Below the pieces are notes generated by a model. That model saw nothing but the letters and a program-made list of their open reading frames with translations, made no database searches and was not told the origin of the DNA. From Pomphorhynchus laevis (Eukaryota; Acanthocephala; Palaeacanthocephala; Echinorhynchida; Pomphorhynchidae), in assembly GCA_012934845.2 (NCBI GenBank), contig WNNJ02000599.1, positions 1 through 64,000 of the forward strand: a stretch of DNA of 64,000 bases, in the 5' to 3' direction. The position numbers and the translations under genes were made by a program. Every line of letters starts with the position of its first letter. Within the stretch, counting starts at the first letter, position 1. Shown piece after piece: positions 22,489 through 35,185 of this stretch.

Positions 22489-22679
22489 AATTATTGGAGC
22501 TGGATCAAGGAAAGGAAAATTTTATTTGATATTTCGCTAAATTCTGTTAGCATCTTCAGAAAATTATTGAAAAGTAAAAAAAAACTAGAAATAAAAAATT
22601 TAAATTTTCCGAAGATGCTAACAGAAGTTAGCGAAATATCAAAAAATTTCCTCTTTTCTTTGTACCAGCTCCAATAATT
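22489..22679. mobile_element. MITE with long terminal inverted repeats, copy 1
   Basis: About 190 bp with ~80-bp inverted ends: AATTATTGGAGCTGGATCAA on the left, mirrored by CAGCTCCAATAATT on the right, and inner mirrored blocks GATATTTCGCTAA and GATGCTAACAGAAGTTAGCG. No coding capacity. A relative lies at 38675-38842. Non-autonomous DNA transposon by structure; superfamily not determined. Confidence 0.65.
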
Positions 22680-22689
22680 ATTTATCAAT

Positions 22690-23177
22690 AATACATCCTT
22701 ATCAGCTCTTTGGAATATTCTTAGTCTTCAAAGACGAGAAGACATTTTTATTAATCAAATTCGTTTCCGATATTTTGTTGGGGCAAAGACTCACAATTTA
22801 CAAGGAAAACAACTGTAAACAATAAATAGAAAGTTCAAATAGCTATCTGAACTGCCTATTTATTATATATCCGATTGTTTTCCATTAAGATTGTGAGTCA
22901 GTTTAGTTGTTTTCCGTAAAAATGCAGTCATATAGTCAGAAAGTGCCGATTTTAGAACGACGTAAATAAAGCCGATTTTGGAACCACGTAAGTAGTGCCG
23001 AATAGTCATATGTAGTGCAATTTCGTAACGATGAAGTCATAAAAGAAAACCTGATTAGGCGATCAAAAGAGCCAGACGCAAATCGTTTGTTGGTAAGAGC
23101 AAGAGTGAAGTTGCACATTAAAATAAAATTTTATCTTGTTCAAACGAAAACAAAAAAGTAATCCGAGTGGACAAGTC
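22690..23177. other. Intergenic stretch
   Basis: Contains a tandem-like phrase AGTGCCGATTTTAGAAC/AAGCCGATTTTGGAAC/AGTGCCGAATAG (22944-23005). No gene recognised. Confidence 0.35.
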
Positions 23178-25310
23178 AATTCAGCTAATGGAGTCTAAGT
23201 ATTTAATAAAATTATAAAATAATAAATAAATAAAAATAAATTAAGAAAATAATAATGCAAAATCAATAAAACATTATAATATTTAGATAATAAATAATTG
23301 ATAATAAATATTATTGATAATTGATAAAATAATAAAATAATAAAAAAATTGATAATATTTAGAGAATAAATAATTGTTATAAGACTTATATGAAGTAAAA
23401 ATAAAAAATTGAAATTTAAAAAAAAGTCAATTATTATGAATTAACTAATAAATAACGAACGTTGTATCAGAATAAGGATTTAAAATAATCAAGAGGAACT
23501 GCAATAATATCAGGGTTCGCCCATATTCCTCAACACAACATAGCAGCGGGGCCAAACACGTGCTAATGGCGTATTTCTTGTGAAATACGAAAGATAATAT
23601 AAAAGATAAAAGATAATATAAAAGATAATACAAAAGATATTATTTATTATCCATCCATAAAAAATTTCCGATAATGATTTTAAATTTATTTTTAATATTA
23701 TGGTTGATTTATATATTTTACTATTTTCTGCTTGATGTTATTTTTATAGTAACCTAGTTTAAAATATGTATCTATTAAATTATTTAAATGATTTTGAGGA
23801 AATTATATAAAATCTTATAATTATTAATTATTATCTAATTATTTAATTTTTATTATATTAGTTTTAAATTTAAACTAATAGCATAGCAGTTTTTCCTGAT
23901 GACCTCTTATTCTGATACATCGTCTATTATTTATTATTCAATTCATAACAATTAATTTTTATTTTAAATTTCAAAAGTAAAGTATATTTTTGTAAATTTA
24001 AATATGTCATGTTTACGATATAAATTAATAGTAGCTTTAATACATGCTAATGATGTATTTCCTCTGATAAAACTATCTAGCATCTTATTCTAATACAAAA
24101 TATATTATTTATTATCCAGCCATAAAAATTTGCCACTTAAGAGTTTAAATTTATTCTTTATGTAATTGTGTTGATTTATATATTTTACTATTTTCTACTT
24201 GATGTTATTTTTATAGTAACCTAGTTTAAAATATGTATCTATTAAATTATTTAAATGATTTTGAAGAAAACCAATATCATTACAAATTGTTGCAATTCTA
24301 AAAATTTCATTATTTAATGTATTATATTTTATATTATATGGTATGCATGAATGCTCATGCAAAAATATGTTTCTTGTAAATTTAAATATGTCATCTTTAC
24401 TATATAAATCAATATTAGCTTTAGTTAATGTTAATTTAATGTTCATATCTATATATACACCTTCTTTATCATCAATATTGGTTTTGTTAAGAATAAGGCT
24501 TTCTGGATAAATTTGTTCACTAATTGAATAAAAATTATTAGAATTTAATACACATTAAATTTTAATGTGTATTAAATTTAGTACACATTATCTAAATTTT
24601 TTCATTATCTAAATGAAAAAATCTAAATTTTTCATTTAGATTTAGTTTTTACACAGTTATGAACAAATTCATATTCTATAAAGCTTAAAAACAAGTCAGC
24701 TATAATTGGGCTACTATTACCTCCCATTGGAACACCTTTTACTTGTCTAAATATAGATGTCCTACTTTTAAATAATTTTGATTTATCAAAATATTTAAGG
24801 ATTCTATTAATTCAATTTTATCCATATATTTATATTTACTTGATGGTTTAATTTTTGTTAGATAGGCGTTATAATTGTTATAATATATATATGTATATCT
24901 TTTTTCGAATATAAAATTAATTAATTTTTTTAACGCATCTTTGTATAAAGCGTACTAAAAACGTACGTATTTATATTCTGAAAATTTATTCGTTTTGTGT
25001 GCTCTAACAATTCTTTTTTAGAATTAATATTGAAATAGTACAGTAAAACCACTTTTTGTGGTTTTAAATGAATCGAAACATATATTTCATATCTTTATAC
25101 TATTTAGATTTTTTTACATAGTTATAAATAAATTTATATTCTATAAAGTTTAAAATAAGTCAGCTATAATTGGAATAGTACAGTAAAACCACTTTCTGTT
25201 TATATGAAAAAAAACTTAAAGTAATTAAAACACAATTCAAGAAATATTGTAAGGTAATCGAAATTAATACTAGTATAAAACACAATTTCAGTATTAAATA
25301 CGTATGGGAG
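23178..25310 (-). mobile_element. Decayed Naiad mosaic
   Basis: Mainly minus-strand Naiad sequence: terminus at 23178, a strongly diverged structured-RNA block near 23460-23590, C-terminal coding (24446-24195, MNIKLTLTKANIDLYSK...YFKLGYYKNNIK) and RT motif B (GGNSSPIIA, near 24720). Short plus-strand pieces are mixed in (a tail piece near 23880-23990; coding near 25150-25310). Several deletions and rearrangements; one of the oldest copies here. Confidence 0.65.
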
Positions 25311-25475
25311 TGTAAACAGATGGCTTCTTGAACTAGGAGTACATAATATAAAACTGTATCGTATTCAGTGAATATAAATTTATCCAGGTAGACTTATTAA
25401 TACAGCTAATATTGATGATAAAGTATTGACATATCTAGATATGAGCATAAAATTAACTTATATAGAAACTACTAT

Positions 25476-25907
25476 TATTTGTAGCACGACAGGCTAGGTT
25501 CTACAGCGCATAATATAGATGGGCGAATATTTGCAGGTGCAAACCCAGTCTTTGAAAGAGAACAAGAAGCTATCGTTGCCTTAAATCAGCATCTAGCTTT
25601 CTCCGACTTCAATGCAGTTGCGCAGAGTACAGCTACTGATGAGAGTCAATTAGTTCAAACGGTGACTGTCATTTGCGACAATATCTGTTGTATTACTATC
25701 GTGGTGCTGGCATAATGATTTTAATAATTTCACGAATAGTTTTTTTTCCATTTGAGGAAATTTACTGACATATTGATGAATAGCGGGAGTGCATCCTAGT
25801 GATAAATTTTATTATCCAGTAGCCAACTGGTGTGTATTTTGTAGCACAACGCGCTAGGATCACCAGCGTATAATGCAGATGGGCGAATATTTGCAGTTGC
25901 AAACCTC
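25476..25907. repeat. Pair of ~72-bp direct repeats 360 bp apart
   Basis: 25476-25547 and 25836-25907 share GTAGCAC...GCTAGG...CAGCG.ATAAT..AGATGGGCGAATATTTGCAG.TGCAAACC. In the first copy the frame reads HDRLGSTAHNIDGRIFAGANPVF and continues open for about 60 codons; in the second it reads HNALGSPAYNADGRIFAVANLV. The shared peptide pattern hints at duplicated coding sequence, but I do not recognise it. Confidence 0.4.
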
Positions 25908-25982
25908 GTACGTCACAAGAGAGCAATGAGATCAAGAGAACAATTAATTTAATAATAATCATTTATTGATAACGTAAATTTA

Positions 25983-26204
25983 ATAAACTGAATATTATAG
26001 TTTTTTATTATTCAATTCACAAAAATGACTTTTTAAATTTCAATTTTTTATTTTAACTTGATTTAAATTACAGAATATCTAAAAACAATTATTAATTTTA
26101 ATATTTAATTATTAAATTTTGATTAAGCATTATTATGTTTTGATTAAAAAAAACAATAATGCTTTAATTAAACATTTAAATAATGTTTTTATTCAATTTT
26201 GTCC
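25983..26204 (+). mobile_element. Naiad tail fragment next to copy C
   Basis: Matches the part of the Naiad tail after the structured RNA (TTCAATTCACAAAAATGAC...TTTAGCATTATTATGTTTT), ending where copy C's truncated coding sequence begins. Confidence 0.55.
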
Positions 26205-28966
26205 TATTTAGATTAATAGGACATGATATTAAAAACTGTAAATTATTTATTTTAGAACATATTATCGAAGAAAACATATCAATATTAAATCAAAAACTAT
26301 TAGAAAAAGAAGATTTTTGGATTAAAACGCTTTATTCCATGTACCCATTAGGATTGAATGACGTGGTACCAGGAATTGGCAGAAGTAGTATAATACATAA
26401 TAAACAACTATATTATAATAATCCGGTTAAACGCAAACCAAGAAGTCATGGTGATAAAAGGAATAGGAAAAATAGAGTTAAAAATATTAAAAAAGATATG
26501 TATATAAATGAACAATTAGAAATATTAAAACAACTTTTAAGTGATAATAAGCTAAAAGATCTTTATGTAAATATAAGAAATTCTAATTCTAAAGATATCA
26601 TATGTTGAATAAATCAAAAATTAATTAACGACTATGATAGGCTAAGTTGTATAATAGACAGTTATTGTAATACAAAATACTATAATCGTACAATAAATGT
26701 AAATAATAACAATAGAAAATATACATTAACCATAAACTTCATTAATAAATGTATAGATAACATAAATATAGCCGGACTTTTAAATAATTCTAAAAGTAAA
26801 GAAATAATAGGGTCAGATTTAAGTAAATATATTCCTAAAATAAGGTATAAACTCCTACCACCATTAGGACGAAAAATTTGTAATTATAATAAAGAATTAA
26901 AATCAATATGTAACGATAATATTAGAAACATAATGGAAACAGAATGCAATTGTAAAAGTCTTGGTTTTGATAAAATAAATGAACATATATGTACCCATAA
27001 TCTAGAATTAATTGAAAATTGTGAATTAAGAAAGCTGCTATCAAAAGGATATAAATATAGATTAAATAATAACAACGACAAAAATAAAATTTACAATTCG
27101 TTATATAATAACTTAAATGATTACTTTAGAGAGTTGATTAATAGTGAAAGCTCGAATATATCTAAGATAAAAATTTGGAAAGATTATATATTTAATAAAA
27201 TTAAAAATAAAATGAAAATAACAAACAATTATAAAAGGAAAGATAAAATTAATAAAGATATGTATAAAGAACTTACTAAATTAAAGGATAACTATATAAT
27301 AACAACTATTGATAAAGCTAGTAATAACTTTGTCTTCATAAACAAAAAGCTTTATTATGATATACTAATGAAAGAGGTTAATTCTAATGATTTAAATGTA
27401 AATCCAACATATGAACGTAGTGAGTTGAGTTTAGAAACAATTATTACAAGTCACTGTTCTATAATGGATAAAAAGGGAATAAAGGTTGAATTAGATAATA
27501 AAACTATACCTATATTATATTGGAATCCAAAATTACATAAAAATCCAATAAAACCTAGGTTCATATGTAGTGCGTTAAAATGTACATTAAAATTACTTTC
27601 TATCTATATGAATAAAATACTTTAAGTAATTAAAGCACATTTTAAAAAATATTGCAAGGTAATCGAAATTAATACTGGTATAAAACACTATTTCAGTATT
27701 AATTCTACAAAAGAATTTTTAGAACAGACAAAAGGAATAAATTTTCAAAATATAAATACAACCGATTTTAGTACGCTTTATACAAATCTAGATTTAGTAG
27801 ATATTAAAGAAGCGTTAGTAAAATTAATTAACATTTTATTCGGAAAAAGATATACATATATATGTTATAATAATTATAACGCCTATCTAACAAAAATTAA
27901 ACCATCAAATAAATATAAATATATGGATAAATTGAATTAATAGAATCCTTAAATATTTTGATAAATCAAAATTATTTAAAAGTAGGGACATCTATATTTA
28001 GACAGGTAAAAGGTGTTCCAATGGGTGGTAATAGTAGCCCAATTATAGCTGACTTGTTTTTAAGCTTTATAGAATATGAATTTGTTCATAACTGTGTAAA
28101 AACTAAATCTAAACAATATAAATATATGAAATATATGTTTCGATACATTGATGATATATGTGTATTTAATTCTAATAATTTTTATTCAATTAGTGAGCAC
28201 ATTTATCCAGAAAGCCTTATTCTTAACAAAACCAATATTAATGATAAAGAAGGTGTATATCTAGATATGAACATTAAATTAACATTAACTAAAACTACTA
28301 TTAATTTATATCGTAAAGATGACATATTTAAATTTACAAGAAACATATTTTTGCATGAGCATTCATGCATACCATATAATATAAAATATAATACATTAAA
28401 TAATGAAATTTTAAGAATTGCAACAATATGTAATGATATTGGCTTTCTTCAAAATCATTTAAATAATTTAATAGATACATATTTTAAACTAGGTTACTAT
28501 AAAAATAACATCAAGCAGAAAATAGTAAAATATATAAATCAACACAATAATATAAAGAATAAATTTAAACTCTTAAGTGGCAAATTTTTATGGATGGATA
28601 ATAAATAATATACTTTGCATTAGAATAAGATACTAGATAGTTATTTCAGAGGAAATACATCATTAGCATGTATTTGGCCCCGCTGCTATGTTGGGTAGAG
28701 GAGTTAGGGGCCGAAACCTGATAGCATAGCAGTTCCTCCTGATGACCTCTAATTCTTATTCTGATACAACGTCTGTTATTTATTAGTCAATTCATAAAAA
28801 TGACGTTATTTTTTATTTTTATTTTTTAACTTGATTAAAATTATAGAAAATCTAAAAACAATTATTAATTTTATTATTTAATTATTAAATTATTGATTTA
28901 GCATTATTATGTTTTGTTTATTTTATAATTATATAAAAAAACGTAGACTCACTTAGCTGATTTAAT
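26205..28966 (+). mobile_element. Naiad-type element, copy C (5'-truncated)
   Basis: Begins inside the GIY-YIG domain (RLIGHDIKNCKLFILEH) and runs to the 3' terminus. Coding pieces 26205-26608, 26933-27625 and 27958-28608 together show the linker, DKAS, PKLHKNP, GVPMGG and YIDD, with a few frame breaks. Near-identical to copy A. Followed head to tail by copy D. Confidence 0.82.
28622..28762 (+). ncRNA. Structured RNA in Naiad 3' tail, copy C
   Basis: Exact counterpart of 2737-2877, with all four helices intact and the same 141-nt spacing. Confidence 0.6.
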
Positions 28967-29455
28967 TTGACTTAATTTATTTTATAATTATATTAAATAC
29001 GTAGACTCAGTTAGCTGATTTAATTTGTTCTACTGACATGATATTATTGACCTGTGGACTTTGTTACCCGGAAATATGACCTCTGTCAGAAATACTGAAA
29101 CTATGTATTATTGGTTACGACTTTACTATTATTTTTTCTTATTTTCAAACAAGCATGAATTATTAATTCTTAAAAAAGGGAGAAGTTTGCATCCCAAGGT
29201 GTTTACACTTTAAAATGTAAACTGCTTCACGTGATCACGTTTAAGAGACCAGGTAATGGCCAATAGCTAGGTCGCGTAGCGCGTGGAGTGAAGGTGGTAG
29301 ATCTTTATAGATCTTGTTCCAGCCTGCAACCGCCTTAAGCAGGGCAGCCCCCTGTCAGATGCTGCTGGATGGCCCGTTGTAAGTTTAGTCTGAGTCAACT
29401 AAACTAGGTGGCGACACCGAAAAAGCAACGTTAAAAATTATGACTTAAAAGTTAC
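28967..29455 (+). promoter_or_regulatory. Naiad tandem junction and 5' leader of copy D
   Basis: The Naiad terminus (ACTCA.TTAGCTGATTTAATTTG) occurs twice in a row, near 28950 and 29010, before the leader, so about 57 bp of terminus is duplicated at this junction but not at the A/B junction. The leader itself (29036-29455) matches 3084-3492, including the GC-rich hairpin part. Confidence 0.6.
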
Positions 29456-31711
29456 ATGTACTCAACCATATTGGAAAAATACGTAAGTACTAATGATTTC
29501 AATTTTAGATCTTTTAAATGTAACAGAAAAAATTGTATAGTTTGTGATGTTATAAATAATAATAATTGTATCGTAAGTAATACGACAAACAAATGTTTTT
29601 CATTAAATATTAATAATAATTGTAACTGCAATACCGCAGGTGTAGTGTATCTTATACAATGTACATGTGGATTGCAATATATAGGAAAAACATATCAAAT
29701 GTTAAAAACTAGGTTTAGGCAACACATATATAATATACAGCATAATAGTCAAACAATATTTCATAAACATATGAGATTAATAAAACATTATATTAAAAAC
29801 TATAAATTATTTATTTAAGAACATATTATTGAAGAGAACATTTCAATATTAAATCAAAAACTATTAGAAAAAGAAGATTTTTGGATTAAAACGCTTTATT
29901 CCATGTACCCATTAGGATTGAATGACGTGGTACAAGGAATTGGCAGAAGTAGTATAATACATAATAAACAACTATATTATAATAATCCGGATTAAACGCA
30001 AACCAAGAAGTCATGGTGATAAAAGGAATAGGAAAAATAGAGTTAAAAATATTAAAAAAGATATGTATATAAATGAACAATTAGAAATATTAAAACAACT
30101 TTTAAGTGATAATAAGCTAAAAGATCTTTATGTAAATATAAGAAGTTTTTCTAAAGATATCATATGTTCAATAAATCAAAAATTAATTAACGAGTATGAT
30201 ATGCTAAGTTGTATAATAGACAGTTATTGTAATACAAAATACTATAATCGTACAATAAATGTTAATAATAACAATAGAAAATATACATTAACCATAAACT
30301 TCATTCAATAAATGTATAGATAACATAAATATAGCCGGACTTTTAAATAATTCTAAAAGTAAAGAAATAATAGGGTCAGATTTAAGTAAATATATTCCTA
30401 AAATAAGGTATAAACTCCTTACCACCATTAGGACGAAAAATTTGTAATTATAATAAAGAATTAAAATCAATATGTAACGATAATATTAGAAACATAATGG
30501 AAACAGAATGCAATTGTAAAAGTCTTAGTTTTGATAAAATAAATGAACATATATGTACCCATAATTTAGAATTAATTGAAAATTGTGAATTAAGAAAGCT
30601 GCTATCAAAAGGGTATAAATATAGATTAAATAATAACAACGACAAAAATAAAATTTACAATTCGTTATATAATAACTTAAATGATTACTTTAGTAAGCTG
30701 ATTAATAGTGAAAGCTCGAATATATCTAAGATAAAAATTTGGAAAGATTATATATTTGATAAAATTAAAAATAAAATGAAAATAACAAACAATTATAAAA
30801 GAAAAGATAAAATTAATAAAGATATGTATAAAGAACTTACTAAATTAAAGGATAACTATATAATAACAACTATTGATAAAGCTAGTAATAACTTTGTCTT
30901 CATATACAAAAAGCTTTATTATGATATACTAATGAAAGAAATTAATTCTAATGATTTAAATGTAAATCTAACATATGAACGTAGTGAGTTGAGTTTAGAA
31001 ACAATTATTACAAGTCACTTTTCTATAATGGATAAAAAGTATATAAAGGTTGAATTAGATAATAAAACTATACCTATATTATATTGGAATCCAAAATTAC
31101 ATAAAAATCCAATAAAACCTAGGTTCATATGTAGTGCGTTTAAATGTACATTAAAACCACTTTCTGTCTATATGAATAAAATACTTAAAGTAATTAAAGC
31201 ACATTTTAAAAAATATTGCAAGGTAATCGAAATTAATACTGGTATAAAACACTATTTCAGTATTAATTCTACAAAAGAATTTTTAGAATAGACAAAAGGA
31301 ATAAATTTTCAAAATATAAATACATACGATTTTAGTACGCTTTATACAAATCTAGATTTAGTAGATATTAAAAGAAGCGTTAGTAAAATTAATTAACCTT
31401 ATATTCGGAAAAATATATACATATATATGTTATAATAATTATAACGCCTATCTAACAAAAATTAAACCATTAAATAAATATAAATATATGGATAAAATTG
31501 AATTAATAGAATCCTTAAATATTTTGATAAATCAAAATTATTTAAAAGTAGGGACATCTATATTTAGACAAGTAAAAGGTGTTCCAATAGGTGGTAATAG
31601 TAGCCCAATTATAGCTGACTTGTTTTTAAGCTTTATAGAATATGAATTTGTTCATAACTGTGTAAAAACCAAATCTAAATAATATAAATATATGAAATAT
31701 ATTTTTCGATA
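29456..31711 (+). pseudogene. Naiad polyprotein, copy D (first part)
   Basis: Starts MYSTILEKYVSTNDF with the full GIY-YIG domain, then linker and RT up to YMKYIFRY, stopping at the catalytic motif C where the antisense copy E is inserted. The remainder resumes at 34359. Several frame breaks. Confidence 0.82.
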
Positions 31712-31715
31712 CAAT

Positions 31716-34358
31716 GATAATTAGTTCAGCTAACTGAGTCTACGTATTGTTATATAATTATAAAATAAACAAAACATAATAATGCTAAATCAAAATTTAA
31801 TAATTAAATAATAAAATTAATAATTGTTTTTAGATTTTCTATAATTTAAATCAAGTTAAAAAATAAAAATAAAAAATAAAAATAAAATTTAAAATAAACG
31901 TCATTTTTATGAATTGACTAATAAATAACAGACGTTGTATCAGAATAAGAATTAGAGGTCATCAGGAGGAACTGCTATGCTATCAGGTTTCGGCCCCTAA
32001 CTCCTCTACCCAACATAGCAGCGGGGCCAAATACATGCTAATGATGTATTTCCTCTGAAATAACTATCTAGTATCTTATTCTAATGCAAAGTATATTATT
32101 TATTATCCATCCATAAAAATTTGCCACTTAAGAGTTTAAATTTATTCTTTATATTATTGTGTTGATTTATATATTTTACTATTTTCTGCTTGATGTTATT
32201 TTTATAGTAACCTAGTTTAAAATATGTATCTATTAAATTATTTAAATGATTTTGAAGAAAGCCAATATCATTACATATTGTTGCAATTCTTAAAATTTCA
32301 TTATTTTATGTATTATATTTTATATTATATGGTATGCATGAATGCTCATGCAAAAATATGTTTCTTGTAAATTTAAATATGTCATCTTTACGATATAAAT
32401 TAATAGTAGTTTTAGTTAATGTTAATTTAATGTTCATATCTAGATATACACCTTCTTTATCATTAATATTGGTTTTGTTAAGAATAAGGCTTTCTGGATA
32501 AATGTGCTCACTAATTGAATAAAAATTATTAGAATTAAATACACATATATCATCAATGTATCGAAACATATATTTCATATATTTATATTGTTTAGATTTA
32601 TTTTTTACACAGTTATGAACAAATTCATATTCTATAAAGCTTAAAAACAAGTCAGCTATAATTGGGCTACTATTACCACCCATTGGAACACCTTTTACTT
32701 GTCTAAATATAGATGTCCCTACTTTTAAATAATTTTGATTTATCAAAATATTTAAGGATTCTATTAATTCAATTGTATCCATATATTTATATTTATTTGA
32801 TGGTTTAATTTTTGTTAGATAGGCGTTATAATTATTATAACATATATATGTATATCTTTTTCCGAATAAAAGGTTAATTAATTTTACTAACGCTTCTTTA
32901 ATATCTACTAAATCTAGATTTGTATAAAGCGTACTAAAATCGTATGTATTTATATTTTGAAAATTTATTCCTTTTGTCTGTTCTAAAAATTCTTTTGTAG
33001 AATTAATACTGAAATAGTGTTTTATACCAGTATTAATTTCGATTACCTTGCAATATTTTTTAAAATGTGCTTTAATTACTTTAAGTATTTTATTCATATA
33101 GACAGAAAGTGGTTTTAATGTACATTTAAACGCACTACATATGAACCTAGGTTTTATTGGATTTTTATGTAATTTTGGATTCCAATATAATATAGGTATA
33201 GTTTTATTATCTAATTCAACCTTTATACCCTTTTTATCCATTATAGAACAGTGACTTGTAATAATTGTTTCTAAACTCAACTCACTACGTTCATATGTTG
33301 GATTTACATTTAAATCATTAGAATTAACCTCTTTCATTAGTATATCATAATAAAGCTTTTTGCATATGAAGACAAAGTTATTACTAGCTTTATCAATAGT
33401 TGTTATTATATAGTTATCCTTTAATTTAGTAAGTTCTTTATACATATCTTTATTAATTTTATCTTTCCTTTTATAATTGTTTGTTATTTTCATTTTATTT
33501 TTAATTTTATCAAATATATAATCTTTCCAAATTTTTATCTTAGATATATTCGAGCTTTCACTATTAATCAGCTTACTAAAGTAATCATTTAAGTTATTAT
33601 ATAACGAACTGTAAATTTTATTTTTGTCGTTGTTATTATTTAATCTATATTTATACCCTTTTGATAGCAGCTTTCTTAATTCACAATTTTCAATTAATTC
33701 TAGATTATGGGTACATATATGTTCATTTATTTTATCAAAACTAAGACTTTTACAATTGCATTCTGTTTCCATTATGTTTCTAATATTATCGTTACATATT
33801 GATTTTAATTCTTTATTATAATTACAAATTTTTCGTCCTAATGGTGGTAGGAGTTTATACCTTATTTTAGGAATATATTTACTTAAATCTGACCCTATTA
33901 TTTCTTTACTTTTAGAATTATTTAAAAGTCCGGCTATATTTATGTTATCTATACATTTATTAATGAAGTTTATGGTTAATGTATATTTTCTATTGTTATT
34001 ATTTACATTTATTGTATGATTATAGTATTTTGTATTACAATAACTGTCTATTATACAACTTAGCCTATCATAGTCGTTAATTAATTTTTGATTTATTGAA
34101 CATATGATATCTTTAGAAAAACTTCTTATATTTACATAAAGATCTTTTAGCTTATTATCACTTAAAAGTTGTTTTAACATTTCTAATTGTTCATTTATAT
34201 ACATATCTTTTTTAATATTTTTAACTCTATTTTTCCTATTCCTTTTATCACCATGACTTCTTGGTTTGCGTTTAACCGGATTATTATAATATAGTTGTTT
34301 ATTATGTATTATACTACTGCCAATTCCTTGTACCACGTCATTCAATCCTAATGGGTAC
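31716..34358 (-). mobile_element. Naiad-type element, copy E, inserted antisense in copy D
   Basis: Minus-strand copy with its 3' terminus (GAGTCTACG side) at about 31722 and its 5'-truncated end at 34358. It separates the two halves of copy D. It has the longest continuous Naiad frame in the window (34360-32306, 684 codons: end of GIY-YIG, linker, DKAS, PKLHKNP, DFSTLYTNL, GVPMGGNSSP, YIDD), ending about 100 residues early. Among the youngest Naiad insertions here. Confidence 0.85.
31942..32082 (-). ncRNA. Structured RNA in Naiad 3' tail, copy E
   Basis: Same 141-nt block on the minus strand; all four helices intact. Confidence 0.6.
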
Positions 34359-35180
34359 ATGGAATTAAGTATATGTGTATTTAATTCTAATAATTTTTAT
34401 TCAATTAGTGAGCACATTTATCCAGAAAGCCTTATTCTTAACAAAACCAATATTTATGATAAAGAAGGTGTATATCTAGATATGAACATTAAATTAACAT
34501 TAACTAAAACTACTATTAATTTATATCGTAAAGATGACATATTTAAATTTACAAGAAACATATTTTTGCATGAGCATTCATGCATACCATATAATATAAA
34601 ATATAATACATTAAATAATGAAATTTTAAGAATTGCAACAATATGTAATGATATTGGCTTTCTTCAAAATCATTTAAATAATTTAATAGATACATATTTT
34701 AAACTAGGTTACTATAAAAATAACATCAAGCAGAAAATAGTAAAATATATAAATCAACACAATAATATAAAGAATAAATTTAAACTCTTAAGTGGCAAAT
34801 TTTTATGGATGGATAATAAATAATATACTTTGTATTAGAATAAGATACTAGATAGTTATTTTCAGAGGAAATACATCATTAGCATGTATTTGGCCCCGCT
34901 GCTATGTTGGGTAGAGGAGTTAGGGGCCGAAACCCGATAGCATAGCAGTTCCTATTGATGACCTAATTCTTATTCTGATACAACGTCTGTTTTTTATTAG
35001 TCAATTCATAAAAATGACTTTTTAAATTTCAATTTTTTATTTTAACTTGATATAAATTATAGAAAATCTAAAAACAATTATTAATTTTAATATTTAATTA
35101 TTAAATTTTGATTTAGCATTATTATGTTTTGTTTTGTTTATAATTATATTAAATACGTAGACTCAGTTAGCTGATTTAAA
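34359..35180 (+). pseudogene. Naiad copy D (second part) and 3' tail
   Basis: Resumes at ICVFNSNNFYSISEH, directly after YIDD, and is open to the final KFLWMDNK at 34823. The tail to 35180 includes the structured RNA (34837-34976, one base shorter, with changes in the 3' arm) and the terminus CTCAGTTAGCTGATTTAAA. Confidence 0.8.
34837..34976 (+). ncRNA. Structured RNA in Naiad 3' tail, copy D
   Basis: Outer stem and both pseudoknot stems kept. Differences fall in linkers (CCTGATAG to CCCGATAG; CCTCCTGATGACCTC altered), as expected if the helices are constrained or the copy is simply young. Confidence 0.5.
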
Positions 35181-35185
35181 TACCC

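Noticed and set aside
26183-26640. Selenocysteine recoding in Naiad, since an in-frame TGA in the linker is shared by several copies
   Set aside because: The best-preserved copies have a Ser codon at that place, and the sharing is explained by common descent. I saw no SECIS-like element.
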